DNA from: Candidatus Rokuibacteriota bacterium | GTDB lineage: Bacteria; Methylomirabilota; Methylomirabilia; Rokubacteriales; CSP1-6 | DNA: 8,114 nucleotides | Direction: 5' to 3' | Assembly: GCA_016206385.1 (NCBI GenBank) | Contig: JACQRS010000124.1 | Location: 1-8,114, forward strand | Program-made: the position numbers and the translations under genes | Shown here: positions 1 to 5,723 of the stretch, piece after piece | Position numbering within the stretch: the stretch's first letter is position 1 | Layout of the letters: the number at the start of each line of letters is the position of its first letter | The notes under the pieces: generated by a model | Database searches by the model: none | Told to the model about the DNA's origin: nothing | Seen by the model: only the letters and a program-made list of their open reading frames with translations

Positions 1-51
1 GTCCCTACACCGGGCGGGGTGCGAGGACGGACGGAGGCGGAGCCGGCGACA

Positions 52-65
52 GGACCCGCAGGTCC
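52..65 (-). terminator. Small UNCG-tetraloop hairpin just after the sppA stop
   Basis: On the minus strand, starting 4 nt after the sppA stop, the sequence folds as GGACC-TGCG-GGTCC. This is a 5-bp GC-rich stem closed by C-G around a loop of the UNCG type, known to be unusually stable in RNA. No T-tract follows, so it is not a textbook intrinsic terminator; it could mark the transcript end or protect the 3' end. The remaining bases 1-51 hold nothing I can support. Confidence 0.35.
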
Positions 66-69
66 GGAA

Positions 70-1023
70 CTACGGCCACCAGAGGTAGAGGAAGCGAGGA
101 CCGGGGCCGAGGAGGAGCGAGGAGAGCCGGGCGAGGGAGGCCTCCAGCGGCTCGGGAACCTGCGTGGCGGCGTAGATGTTGGCCCGGTACTCGCGGGGTC
201 GGTGGTACACGATCACCCGCGCGGTGTCGAGCCGCGCCGCGTTTCGGGCGGCGCCGAGGGCGTCTTCCAGGTAGCCCACGTGGTCCACGAGGCCGAGGGC
301 CTTGGCCCGCTCCGCGGTGAAGATCCGGCCGTCGGCCAGCTCGCGGACCTTGTCCTCCGAGAGCCTTCGCTCTTTGACGACGAGGGAGAGGAACCTGCGG
401 TGCAGATCGTCGATGACCGCCTGAAAGATCGTGCGCTCCTCCTCGCTCAGGCCCCGGAAGGGCGAGCCCATGTCTTTCTTCGCCCCCGACTTGATGGTGA
501 GCGGGGCAACGCCGACCTTCTGCAGCAGCCCCTCGGCGTTGACGGTGAGCATCATCACGCCGATGGAGCCGGTCACCGTCGTGGGATGGGCCACGATCAG
601 GTCGGCGGCCAGCGCCACGTAGTAGCCGCCCGACGCGGCGACGTCCATGAGGGTCGCGATCACGGGTATTTTTCGCCGGGCCTTGAAGGCGGAGAGCTCC
701 CGGTAGAGGATGTCGGAAGCCGTCACGGTGCCGCCCGGGCTGTTGATCCTGACCACCAGCGCGCGGACCTGCTCGTCCTCCTCCGCCTTGGTGAGCTCTT
801 CGCGCACCCTCGCGAGGAGCGGCACACGGGGCCGGGCTTGCCCAACGGTCACCGTCAGCTCCTCGCTCAGCACGCCGGAGAGATCGAGGAGGAGGATCTT
901 CGAGCTGCCGCTCCCCTCCACGATCTTCTCCCGCAGCGGCTCGATCCTGGGCGTGAAGTCGACGGAGACGACAGAGCACCCGGCGAGGAGGAACGCGATG
1001 GCAAGAAGCCTCACACGCCACAT
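70..1023 (-). CDS. sppA: SppA-like signal peptide peptidase (peptidase family S49), predicted lipoprotein
   Basis: A 317-residue S49 serine protease, expected to degrade cleaved signal peptides at the membrane. The start at 1023 gives a short lipoprotein signal: basic start (W2-R3-V4-R5), hydrophobic core and lipobox L13-A-G-C16 followed by Ser. A frame-extended start at 1065 would bury this signal and is rejected. The single protease domain shows RINSPGG at 92-98, ASGGYY with the likely nucleophile Ser131, TGSIGV at 151-156 and the likely general base Lys183 in KKDMGSP. The 52-residue Ser-to-Lys spacing equals that of Bacillus subtilis SppA (147/199). It is the short one-domain form, not the duplicated E. 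coli type. A lipid anchor in place of a transmembrane helix is the less usual feature. It is transcribed divergently from the CoA-transferase operon. No usable Shine-Dalgarno precedes the ATG (see promoter at 1030-1058). Family assignment is firm; the precise substrate is not known. Confidence 0.93.
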   Translation of the reverse strand: MWRVRLLAIAFLLAGCSVVSVDFTPRIEPLREKIVEGSGSSKILLLDLSGVLSEELTVTVGQARPRVPLLARVREELTKAEEDEQVRALVVRINSPGGTVTASDILYRELSAFKARRKIPVIATLMDVAASGGYYVALAADLIVAHPTTVTGSIGVMMLTVNAEGLLQKVGVAPLTIKSGAKKDMGSPFRGLSEEERTIFQAVIDDLHRRFLSLVVKERRLSEDKVRELADGRIFTAERAKALGLVDHVGYLEDALGAARNAARLDTARVIVYHRPREYRANIYAATQVPEPLEASLARLSSLLLGPGPRFLYLWWP

Positions 1024-1029
1024 GGCCTC

Positions 1030-1058
1030 AGTATACGGAGGCGCCTTCGATCCCACAA
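1030..1058 (-). promoter_or_regulatory. Putative sppA promoter with leaderless geometry
   Basis: On the minus strand, TTGTGG (1058-1053) and TATACT (1035-1030) are separated by 17 bp. The -10 matches five of six consensus positions; the -35 matches only three. The -10 ends 6 nt before the sppA ATG, so transcription would start at or next to the A of the start codon. The only purine-rich stretch before the ATG (GAGG) is 2 nt away, too close for a Shine-Dalgarno. This suggests a leaderless mRNA. The 8-bp palindrome AGGCGCCT (1039-1046) lies in the spacer. Confidence 0.5.
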
Positions 1059-1074
1059 GCGGCACACGAGGACG

Positions 1075-1103
1075 TTGAAGGACGCGGGCGGCGCGTTTAT
1101 AAT
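1075..1103 (+). promoter_or_regulatory. Sigma-70-type promoter of the CoA-transferase operon
   Basis: TTGAAG (1075-1080), a 17-bp spacer and a perfect TATAAT (1098-1103) precede the GTG start at 1134. The predicted start of transcription near 1110 gives a leader of about 24 nt that holds the Shine-Dalgarno AGGAGG (1123-1128), 5 nt from the GTG. The -35 boxes of this promoter and the sppA promoter lie back to back, 16 bp apart, so one bound regulator could affect both genes. Confidence 0.72.
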
Positions 1104-1133
1104 CCTCTCGTTCTATTCCCTCAGGAGGGAACC

Positions 1134-2327
1134 GTGCCCCGTCCTCTTGACGGCGTCCGCATCATCGACCTCTCCCGCATCGTGGCTGGCCCCCTGGCGA
1201 CCCAGATCTTCGGCGACTACGGGGCCGAGATCATCAAGATCGAGCAGCCGGGGGTCGGCGATGACAGCCGTCAGTGGGCCCCGCCCGTGGCCCCCGATGG
1301 CTCGGCGGCGTATTTCTTTGCCATCAACCGGAACAAGAAGTCGGTCACCCTGAACCTGAAGCATCCGCGGGGCAAGCAGCTCTTCCGCGCGCTGGTCGGC
1401 CAGGCCGACGTCGTGGTGGAGAACTTCAAGCCCGGGACCATGGAAGACCTGGGCCTCGGCTACGAGACGCTCCGACAGGAGAACCCCCGGCTCATCTACT
1501 GCAGCATCTCGGGCTTCGGCGCCTCGGGGCCGAAACGCGAGTGGGCCGGGTACGACGCGATCATGCAGGGCGTGACCGGCCTCATGTCCATCACCGGGGA
1601 GCCCGACGGCCCGCCGGTGAAGGTGGGCGTGGCGCTGATCGACGAGATCACCGCGCTCTACGCCCACGGGGCCATCCTGGCGGCGCTCTACCACCGCGAG
1701 AAGTCCGGGCAGGGGCAAAAGGTGGAGTGCTCGCTTCTGGAGGCCGGCGTGGCAGCGCTCATGAACGCGGCAACGGCCTACCTGATCGCCGGGGAAGTCC
1801 AGGGGCGCTGGGGGAGCGCCCACGCCTCTGTGGTGCCGTACCAGGCCTTCAAGGCCAAGGACGACTACCTCATGGTGGGCGCCGGGAACGAGCGCTTGTG
1901 GAAGGCGCTCTGTGAGGTCATCGGCGCGCCGGAGTGGGCCGACGACCCCCGCTTCGATTCGAACGCCAAGCGCGTGGCGCATCGTGAGGAGCTAGTCAGC
2001 ATGATCGAGGAGCGGCTTCAGGCTCGGACTCGCGACGAGTGGGTGGAGGCCTTCGGCGCGGCTGGGCTTCCCACGGGCCCCATCAACACCGTCGCCGACG
2101 TCTTCCAGGATCCCCAGGTGCTCCACCGGGGGATGGTCCAGGAGGTGCCGCATCCGACCGCGGGGACCGTCAAGCTGCCCGGCATCCCCGTGAGGTTCTC
2201 GCTCACCCCGGGAGCCATCACGACCGCGCCGCCGCGCCTTGGCGAGCACACCGAGGAGGTGCTGGGTCGGCTCCTCGGGCTGAGCCAGGCCGAGCTCGGC
2301 CGGCTCAGGCAGGACGGCGTGATCTGA
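1134..2327 (+). CDS. CaiB/BaiF family (family III) CoA-transferase
   Basis: A 397-residue enzyme of the usual length for family III CoA-transferases, which move CoA between an acyl-CoA donor and a carboxylic acid through aspartyl-CoA thioester and anhydride intermediates. The N-terminus LDGVRIIDLSRIVAGP (5-20), the GDYGAEIIKIEQP stretch (27-39), NRNKKSVTLNLK (65-76), VVENFKPGTM (94-103) and SGFGASGP (126-133) are all family signatures. The likely catalytic aspartate is Asp170 in VALIDE, matching Asp169 of formyl-CoA transferase. The GTG start is fixed by AGGAGG 5 nt upstream and by the family N-terminus directly after it. It is the first gene of a likely operon, 15 bp ahead of the cupin. It resembles the broad succinyl-CoA:carboxylate group (mesaconate, itaconate, glutarate, benzylsuccinate-type acceptors), but sequence alone does not give the acid used. 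No truncation or missing key residue is seen. Confidence 0.93.
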   Translation: MPRPLDGVRIIDLSRIVAGPLATQIFGDYGAEIIKIEQPGVGDDSRQWAPPVAPDGSAAYFFAINRNKKSVTLNLKHPRGKQLFRALVGQADVVVENFKPGTMEDLGLGYETLRQENPRLIYCSISGFGASGPKREWAGYDAIMQGVTGLMSITGEPDGPPVKVGVALIDEITALYAHGAILAALYHREKSGQGQKVECSLLEAGVAALMNAATAYLIAGEVQGRWGSAHASVVPYQAFKAKDDYLMVGAGNERLWKALCEVIGAPEWADDPRFDSNAKRVAHREELVSMIEERLQARTRDEWVEAFGAAGLPTGPINTVADVFQDPQVLHRGMVQEVPHPTAGTVKLPGIPVRFSLTPGAITTAPPRLGEHTEEVLGRLLGLSQAELGRLRQDGVI

Positions 2328-2342
2328 TCCCAGGAGGATCCG

Positions 2343-2720
2343 ATGAAGTACATCGTGCGACCTGAGGAGGTCTCAACGTACTCGCCCCCGCTTCATGCGG
2401 GAACGGTGAATCGCCGGCTTGTTGGCCGCGACGTCAATGGCTCCCAGGCCGTGGAGGTGGTGCTGGGGGTGGTGGAACCAGGCGGCGTCGCCGAGCGCCA
2501 CTCCCACGAGGTGGAGCAGGCGATGTATATCCTGGAGGGACGGGCGCTGGTGGAGGTGGCCGACGCCAAACAGGAAGTCGGGCCGGAAACCGCCTGCTTC
2601 TTCCCGCCCGGGGCGCCTCACCGGGTGGAGTCGCTCGGTCCGGGTCCGCTCAAGGTTCTGGTGATCTACGCACCGCCCCTGGAGCGGTCCACCGCGACCC
2701 AGCCATTCAAGCCTGCGTGA
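2343..2720 (+). CDS. Small single-domain cupin protein
   Basis: A 125-residue monocupin, expected to form a metal-binding beta-barrel, usually dimeric, in the cytoplasm. Motif 1 is G47-G-V-A-E-R-H53-S-H55-E-V-E-Q59 followed by ILEG at 63-66; motif 2 is FFPPGAPH at 86-93. Likely metal ligands are His53, His55, Gln59 and His93. Gln sits at the position of the canonical Glu, a common variant, with Glu58 next to it, and the motif-2 Asn is replaced by Ser97. AGGAGG (2332-2337) lies 5 nt before the ATG. The gene follows the CoA-transferase stop by 15 bp and precedes the dehydratase by 31 bp, so co-transcription is likely. Proteins of this size include isomerases, dioxygenase-like enzymes, small-molecule sensors and proteins of no known activity. 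I cannot assign a reaction. A sugar or keto-acid isomerase or a ligand-binding accessory role are both open. Confidence 0.88.
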   Translation: MKYIVRPEEVSTYSPPLHAGTVNRRLVGRDVNGSQAVEVVLGVVEPGGVAERHSHEVEQAMYILEGRALVEVADAKQEVGPETACFFPPGAPHRVESLGPGPLKVLVIYAPPLERSTATQPFKPA

Positions 2721-2751
2721 GGCGGGAGCCCCCGGGGCGGGTCGAGCTGAC

Positions 2752-3711
2752 GTGATCACCTACGAGGACGTGGAGGCGGCAGCGCGCCGACTCTCCGACC
2801 GGATCCACCGCACGCCCGTCATCACCTGCCGCTCCTTCGATGACGCGGTCGGCGCTTCGGTCTTCTTCAAGTGCGAGAACCTCCAGCGGGCGGGCTCCTT
2901 CAAGATCCGCGGGGCGCTGAACAAGCTTCTCGCCCTCTCCGAGGCGGAACGACGGCGCGGGGTGGTGACCTTCTCCTCGGGGAACCACGCCCAGGGGGTG
3001 GCCCTGGCCTCCCGGCTCACCGGCGCCTCCGCGGTCATCGTCATGCCGAGCGACGCGCCCGCCTTGAAGGTGACCGCAACCCGGCACTACGGGGCGGAGA
3101 TCGTTTTCTATGACCGCCAGACCGAGGATCGGGAGGCCATCGCGAAGGGGATCGCGGGGGAGTCCGGGCGGGTGCTGATCCCGCCCTACGACGACTACGC
3201 CATCATGGCCGGGCAGGGGACCGCGGCGCTCGAGCTCTTCCGGGATGTGCCGTCGCTGGAGGCGCTGCTGACCCCCGTCGGGGGCGGAGGCCTCCTGGCC
3301 GGATGCAGCACGGTGGCGAGGGCGCTCGCCCCTCGCGCCCGGATCTACGGCGTCGAGGCGGAGACGGCCAACGACACCTGGCTCTCGTTCCAGAAGGGCG
3401 AGCGGGTTCGGATCGCGCCTCCGCCCACGATCGCCGATGGAATCCGGAACCTGTCTCCGGGCGAGCTCACCTTCCCCGTCCTCAAGAAGAACGTCCAGGA
3501 GATCCTCCTGGTCTCCGACGACGAGATCGTCGAGGCGCTGCGCTTCCTCCTCTTCCGGGCGAAGCTCCTGGTGGAGCCCACCGGCGCCGTGGCTGCCGCG
3601 GCGCTTCTGGCCGGGAAGCTGCCGGTCGAGCGTGGCGCGCGAGTCGGGGTGGTGCTGTCGGGCGGCAACGTGGACCCGACGCTGCTCGCCGAGGCGATCC
3701 GGCTTCGCTAG
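2752..3711 (+). CDS. PLP-dependent serine/threonine dehydratase or serine racemase family enzyme (fold type II)
   Basis: A 319-residue single-domain fold-type-II enzyme expected to deaminate a hydroxy amino acid to a 2-oxo acid and ammonia, or to racemise serine. It has no C-terminal ACT domain, so it resembles catabolic threonine dehydratase and serine racemase, not biosynthetic IlvA. Lys51 in GSFKIRGALNK is the PLP Schiff-base lysine. SSGNHAQG (75-82) supplies Asn78 and a serine matching Ser84 of human serine racemase. GGGGLLAG (177-184) is the phosphate loop, and Ser303 in SGGN should contact the pyridine nitrogen. Glu202, Ala206 and Asp208 keep the spacing of the divalent-cation site of serine racemase (Glu210, Ala214, Asp216). 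The GTG start has only a weak Shine-Dalgarno, which suggests coupling to upstream translation. Alternatives include threo-3-hydroxyaspartate dehydratase and the hydroxyectoine-linked EutB type. Confidence 0.9.
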   Translation: MITYEDVEAAARRLSDRIHRTPVITCRSFDDAVGASVFFKCENLQRAGSFKIRGALNKLLALSEAERRRGVVTFSSGNHAQGVALASRLTGASAVIVMPSDAPALKVTATRHYGAEIVFYDRQTEDREAIAKGIAGESGRVLIPPYDDYAIMAGQGTAALELFRDVPSLEALLTPVGGGGLLAGCSTVARALAPRARIYGVEAETANDTWLSFQKGERVRIAPPPTIADGIRNLSPGELTFPVLKKNVQEILLVSDDEIVEALRFLLFRAKLLVEPTGAVAAAALLAGKLPVERGARVGVVLSGGNVDPTLLAEAIRLR

Positions 3712-3751
3712 CGCGTAGGAGAAACGGAAGGCCCATTGGTCCATTTCGACC

Positions 3752-3779
3752 TTGACAGGGGGTGGCCCACCCCGATAGT
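3752..3779 (+). promoter_or_regulatory. Putative promoter of the diguanylate cyclase gene
   Basis: A perfect TTGACA (3752-3757) is followed after 16 bp by GATAGT (3774-3779), which keeps four of six -10 positions. Predicted transcription starts near 3786, leaving a leader of about 75 nt before the ATG at 3860. Shine-Dalgarno AGGAG (3848-3852) lies 7 nt before that ATG. The -10 box overlaps an inverted repeat (3770-3788), so repressor binding or RNA structure could affect it. Outside these elements I see nothing else in the 3712-3859 gap. Confidence 0.55.
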
Positions 3780-3788
3780 GTGTCGGGG
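3759..3788 (+). repeat. Two overlapping inverted repeats sharing one arm
   Basis: GGGGTGG (3759-3765) pairs with CCACCCC (3767-3773) around one base; in RNA it would open to a 5-nt loop. CCCCGA (3770-3775) pairs with TCGGGG (3783-3788) around a 7-nt loop. Both use the CCCC at 3770-3773, so they cannot form together. The second repeat spans the predicted -10 and start region of the downstream promoter. It may be an operator. For transcripts arriving from the dehydratase operon, the same structures could end transcription, although no T-tract follows. Confidence 0.5.
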
Positions 3789-3859
3789 AGTGTGGATCGC
3801 CTTCGAGTAGACTTTACTGATGCCTCTGCCGGCTGTCGGTTGTTGAGAGGAGCAGCACC

Positions 3860-4861
3860 ATGAAGGGCTTATCGCTATCCCTGTCCGCCCGCGGAGTCTA
3901 TTACCAGGTTCTCGTGGCGTACTCGCTGATGTCCCTCTTGCCCATTCTGATCGTGCTCTATCTGAGCTTCTACTACATCCTGCCCACGATTCCCGTGGAG
4001 GACCGGTTCACCCTCACAGACCCCGTCGTCCAGGCCATGGTCTGGACCGTCATCCTGTTTCCGCTGTTCGGGCTGTCCATGGTCGTCCACTTGGCCAAGC
4101 GGATCGAGAAGCTCGCCAACGCGATTCGCGAGATGGAGAAGCAAGTTCAGGGGACGGTAGAGAAGAGCAAGGCTTCCCCCGGCTCGCAGGACGAGATTGA
4201 AGAGCTCGCCAAGCAGTTTTTCGAGATGCGAGCCGCCATCGGCAAGCAGATTGAGCAGCTCGGCGATTTTCAGTCCAGGCTCGACGACTCAAACATAAAG
4301 CTCGTGGAGGCCAACAAACAACTCAAGGAGCTGTCCATTCGGGACGGCCTCACCGGCGTCTTCAACCGGCGCTATTTCGACGGGCGTCTCGAGGAGGAGG
4401 CCCAACGGGCGTCCCGCTACAGTCGAAACTTCGCCCTGGAAATGATCGACATCGATCACTTCAAGAAGCTAAATGACACGTACGGTCATGGCTGCGGCGA
4501 CGAGGTCTTGAAGCAGGTCGCCGAGATCATGAAGCAGAACACGCGAGAGACCGATATTGTGTGCCGGTACGGGGGGGAGGAGTTCTGCATCGTCCTCATC
4601 GAGCTCGACGAAAAGCGGGCGTACCATCATGCCGAGCGCGTTCGCGAGGCGGTCTCCTCCTTCATCTTCAGCAACGGGCAGACTCCCCTCAGCGAGAAGG
4701 TCACGGTCAGCGTTGGACTTGCCATGTTTCCCCAGGATGGGCGTGACCATCGGCAGCTTGTGGAATCGGCGGATAGCGCCCTCTACGCGGCCAAAAGCGG
4801 AGGCAGGAACCAGGTCAAGTGCTTTAGCGAGATGCAGAGCGCGAATCGCGCCTCTTCCTAG
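3860..4861 (+). CDS. Membrane-bound GGDEF diguanylate cyclase with HAMP-like linker
   Basis: A 333-residue inner-membrane enzyme that should condense two GTP into cyclic di-GMP. Two hydrophobic helices (about 16-41 and 57-79) flank a short outer loop of about 15 residues, too small for a classical sensor domain. Residues 80-131 look HAMP-like, with a second helix DEIEELAKQFFEMRAA (111-126), and run into a coiled coil to about 158. The GGDEF domain starts at DGLTGVFNRR (162-171). Asp197 and Asn205-Asp206 of the metal and GTP site are present, and the signature is GGEEF (238-242), the active form. Arg229-x-x-Asp232 five residues before it is the inhibitory I-site, so product feedback is expected. 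The ATG has AGGAG 7 nt upstream. The gene stands alone with its own putative promoter. Its base composition is lower than its neighbours: 31 of 60 G+C at 4261-4320 against 45 of 60 at 3601-3660. The input signal is unknown. Confidence 0.93.
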   Translation: MKGLSLSLSARGVYYQVLVAYSLMSLLPILIVLYLSFYYILPTIPVEDRFTLTDPVVQAMVWTVILFPLFGLSMVVHLAKRIEKLANAIREMEKQVQGTVEKSKASPGSQDEIEELAKQFFEMRAAIGKQIEQLGDFQSRLDDSNIKLVEANKQLKELSIRDGLTGVFNRRYFDGRLEEEAQRASRYSRNFALEMIDIDHFKKLNDTYGHGCGDEVLKQVAEIMKQNTRETDIVCRYGGEEFCIVLIELDEKRAYHHAERVREAVSSFIFSNGQTPLSEKVTVSVGLAMFPQDGRDHRQLVESADSALYAAKSGGRNQVKCFSEMQSANRASS

Positions 4862-4869
4862 CTGAAGGC

Positions 4870-4902
4870 CAGTCCGCCCGGGCGGATAGCTCAGGCGGAC
4901 TG
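4870..4902 (+). terminator. Nested inverted repeats downstream of the diguanylate cyclase gene
   Basis: CAGTCCGCC (4870-4878) pairs with GGCGGACTG (4894-4902), a perfect 9-bp stem around a 15-nt loop, starting 8 nt after the stop codon. Within it, 4873-4886 is a 14-bp perfect palindrome that could fold as a competing shorter hairpin. No T-tract follows, so this would be an atypical or Rho-assisted terminator. The placement directly after the cyclase gene favours a 3'-end role. Confidence 0.5.
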
Positions 4903-4933
4903 CGAAAGTTCCAGGAGTGCCCCCAGCGAGCCC

Positions 4934-5233
4934 TTGAATCCCCGCCTCTCGCTTTGCGGCCAACCGCCCCCGGCGCGGTCTCACGCCGCCCTCGATCACC
5001 GGCAGTCCTGGCGGCTCATCGACCTGTGGTTCGGCCTGTTCAGGACCCCGGGGCTGATCGGAAAGGACGTGGTCGTCCAGGGGTGGTATCGGCGGGCGCC
5101 GGTCCCCTACGTGGAGATGAAGCGCCTCTCCTATGACGGGCACGCCCACGGGTGCTATGTCTACCACCTGAAGCTCGTTCTGGCCGTTATGCTTGTCGTG
5201 ATCGGGCTCGGGGTGATGCTGGTCGATGGGTAA
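4934..5233 (+). CDS. Unrecognised small protein with C-terminal membrane anchor, possibly a gene remnant
   Basis: I do not recognise this 99-residue reading frame. From about residue 26 it looks truly coding, with strong G/C preference at third codon positions. It contains the stretch LIDLWFGLFRTPGLIGKD (28-45), the charged segment GWYRRAPVPYVEMKRL (50-65) and a C-terminal hydrophobic helix at about 80-97 ending LVDG. The first 25 residues are rich in Pro, Arg and His and look like poor protein. The only in-frame start of the usual types before residue 45 is TTG at 4934, whose nearest purine-rich stretch (AGGAG at 4913-4917) is 16 nt away, too far. The frame is open back to the cyclase stop. 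It may therefore be the C-terminal remnant of a longer membrane protein, or a small gene with an unusual start. It ends 19 bp from the convergent TPM gene. No function is proposed. Confidence 0.45.
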   Translation: MNPRLSLCGQPPPARSHAALDHRQSWRLIDLWFGLFRTPGLIGKDVVVQGWYRRAPVPYVEMKRLSYDGHAHGCYVYHLKLVLAVMLVVIGLGVMLVDG

Positions 5234-5252
5234 GCGGCCGGGCTCGAACGGG

Positions 5253-5723
5253 TTACTCCACGCTCACCTCGTCGCTCAGCTCGTCCCGGTCGTCGGGGCG
5301 GCGCGGGAAGTGCTCGCCGAGCGCGCGGGCGATCTCGTCGATCGCGGCCAGAATGGCCTCGCGGGGCTGCCGGTCTCGGAGCTTCTCGACCATGAGGTCG
5401 CGCACGCGGGCCCAGTAGGCCTCGCCCACGCGCGCGTGGATCCCCTCGTCGCCCACGATCGCCAGCCGCCGGTCCTCGACGGCCAGGTAGATCAGCGCCC
5501 CGTTCCGCTCGCGCGTCCGGTGCATGCCGAGGCCGGCGAAGACCTGGCGTGCGCGCTCGAGGGCATCGCTAGGCGTGCGCCAGCGCCGGCGGGGAACGCG
5601 GCGCTCCAGGTGGACGCGGATCTCGGCGGACGTGCGGGCCTCCGCGCTCTCGATGGCGCGGGTGATGGCGTCGAAGTCGCCGTCGCTCAGGAAGTGTCGA
5701 ATCCAGCGAGGGTGTCGTTTCAC
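5253..5723 (-). CDS. Soluble TPM-domain protein (second TPM gene of the cluster)
   Basis: A 156-residue protein made of a single TPM domain (TLP18.3/Psb32/MOLO-1 type) with no signal peptide or membrane helix, so probably cytoplasmic or membrane-peripheral. Family traits are a basic start (MKRHPRW), AEARTSAEIRVHLERR (27-42), ERNGALIYLAVEDRRLAIVGD (72-92, given in parts: ERNGALIYLA then VEDRRLAIVGDEGIH), and the ending HFPRRPDD before an acidic tail. The GTG start at 5723 shares its G with the stop of the upstream gene (TAGTG), and GGGAG (5734-5730) lies 6 nt before it. This argues for translational coupling. A longer in-frame opening reaching 6287 is a shadow of the preceding gene and is not part of the protein. 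TPM domains have been linked to photosystem repair in plants and to membrane-protein handling elsewhere. In bacteria the role next to LemA is unsettled. Confidence 0.88.
   Translation of the reverse strand: MKRHPRWIRHFLSDGDFDAITRAIESAEARTSAEIRVHLERRVPRRRWRTPSDALERARQVFAGLGMHRTRERNGALIYLAVEDRRLAIVGDEGIHARVGEAYWARVRDLMVEKLRDRQPREAILAAIDEIARALGEHFPRRPDDRDELSDEVSVE

Noticed and set aside
1024..1065. Upstream ATG of sppA at 1065
   Set aside because: It would put 14 residues before a clean lipoprotein signal and would lie upstream of the predicted promoter -10.
19..1353. 444-residue plus-strand open frame across sppA and its promoter region
   Set aside because: Antisense shadow of sppA; composition is Arg/Gly/Glu-rich with no domain, and it runs through a clear divergent promoter.
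1113..1982. 289-residue minus-strand frame opposite the CoA-transferase gene
   Set aside because: Shadow frame typical of high-GC coding DNA; the plus strand carries a full family match.
2721..2751. GC-rich hairpin between the cupin and dehydratase genes
   Set aside because: Short CCCCGGGG-type palindrome without loop or T-tract; expected by chance at this GC content.
2707..3744. 345-residue minus-strand frame opposite the dehydratase gene
   Set aside because: Shadow; all catalytic motifs are on the plus strand and this frame has no recognisable domain.
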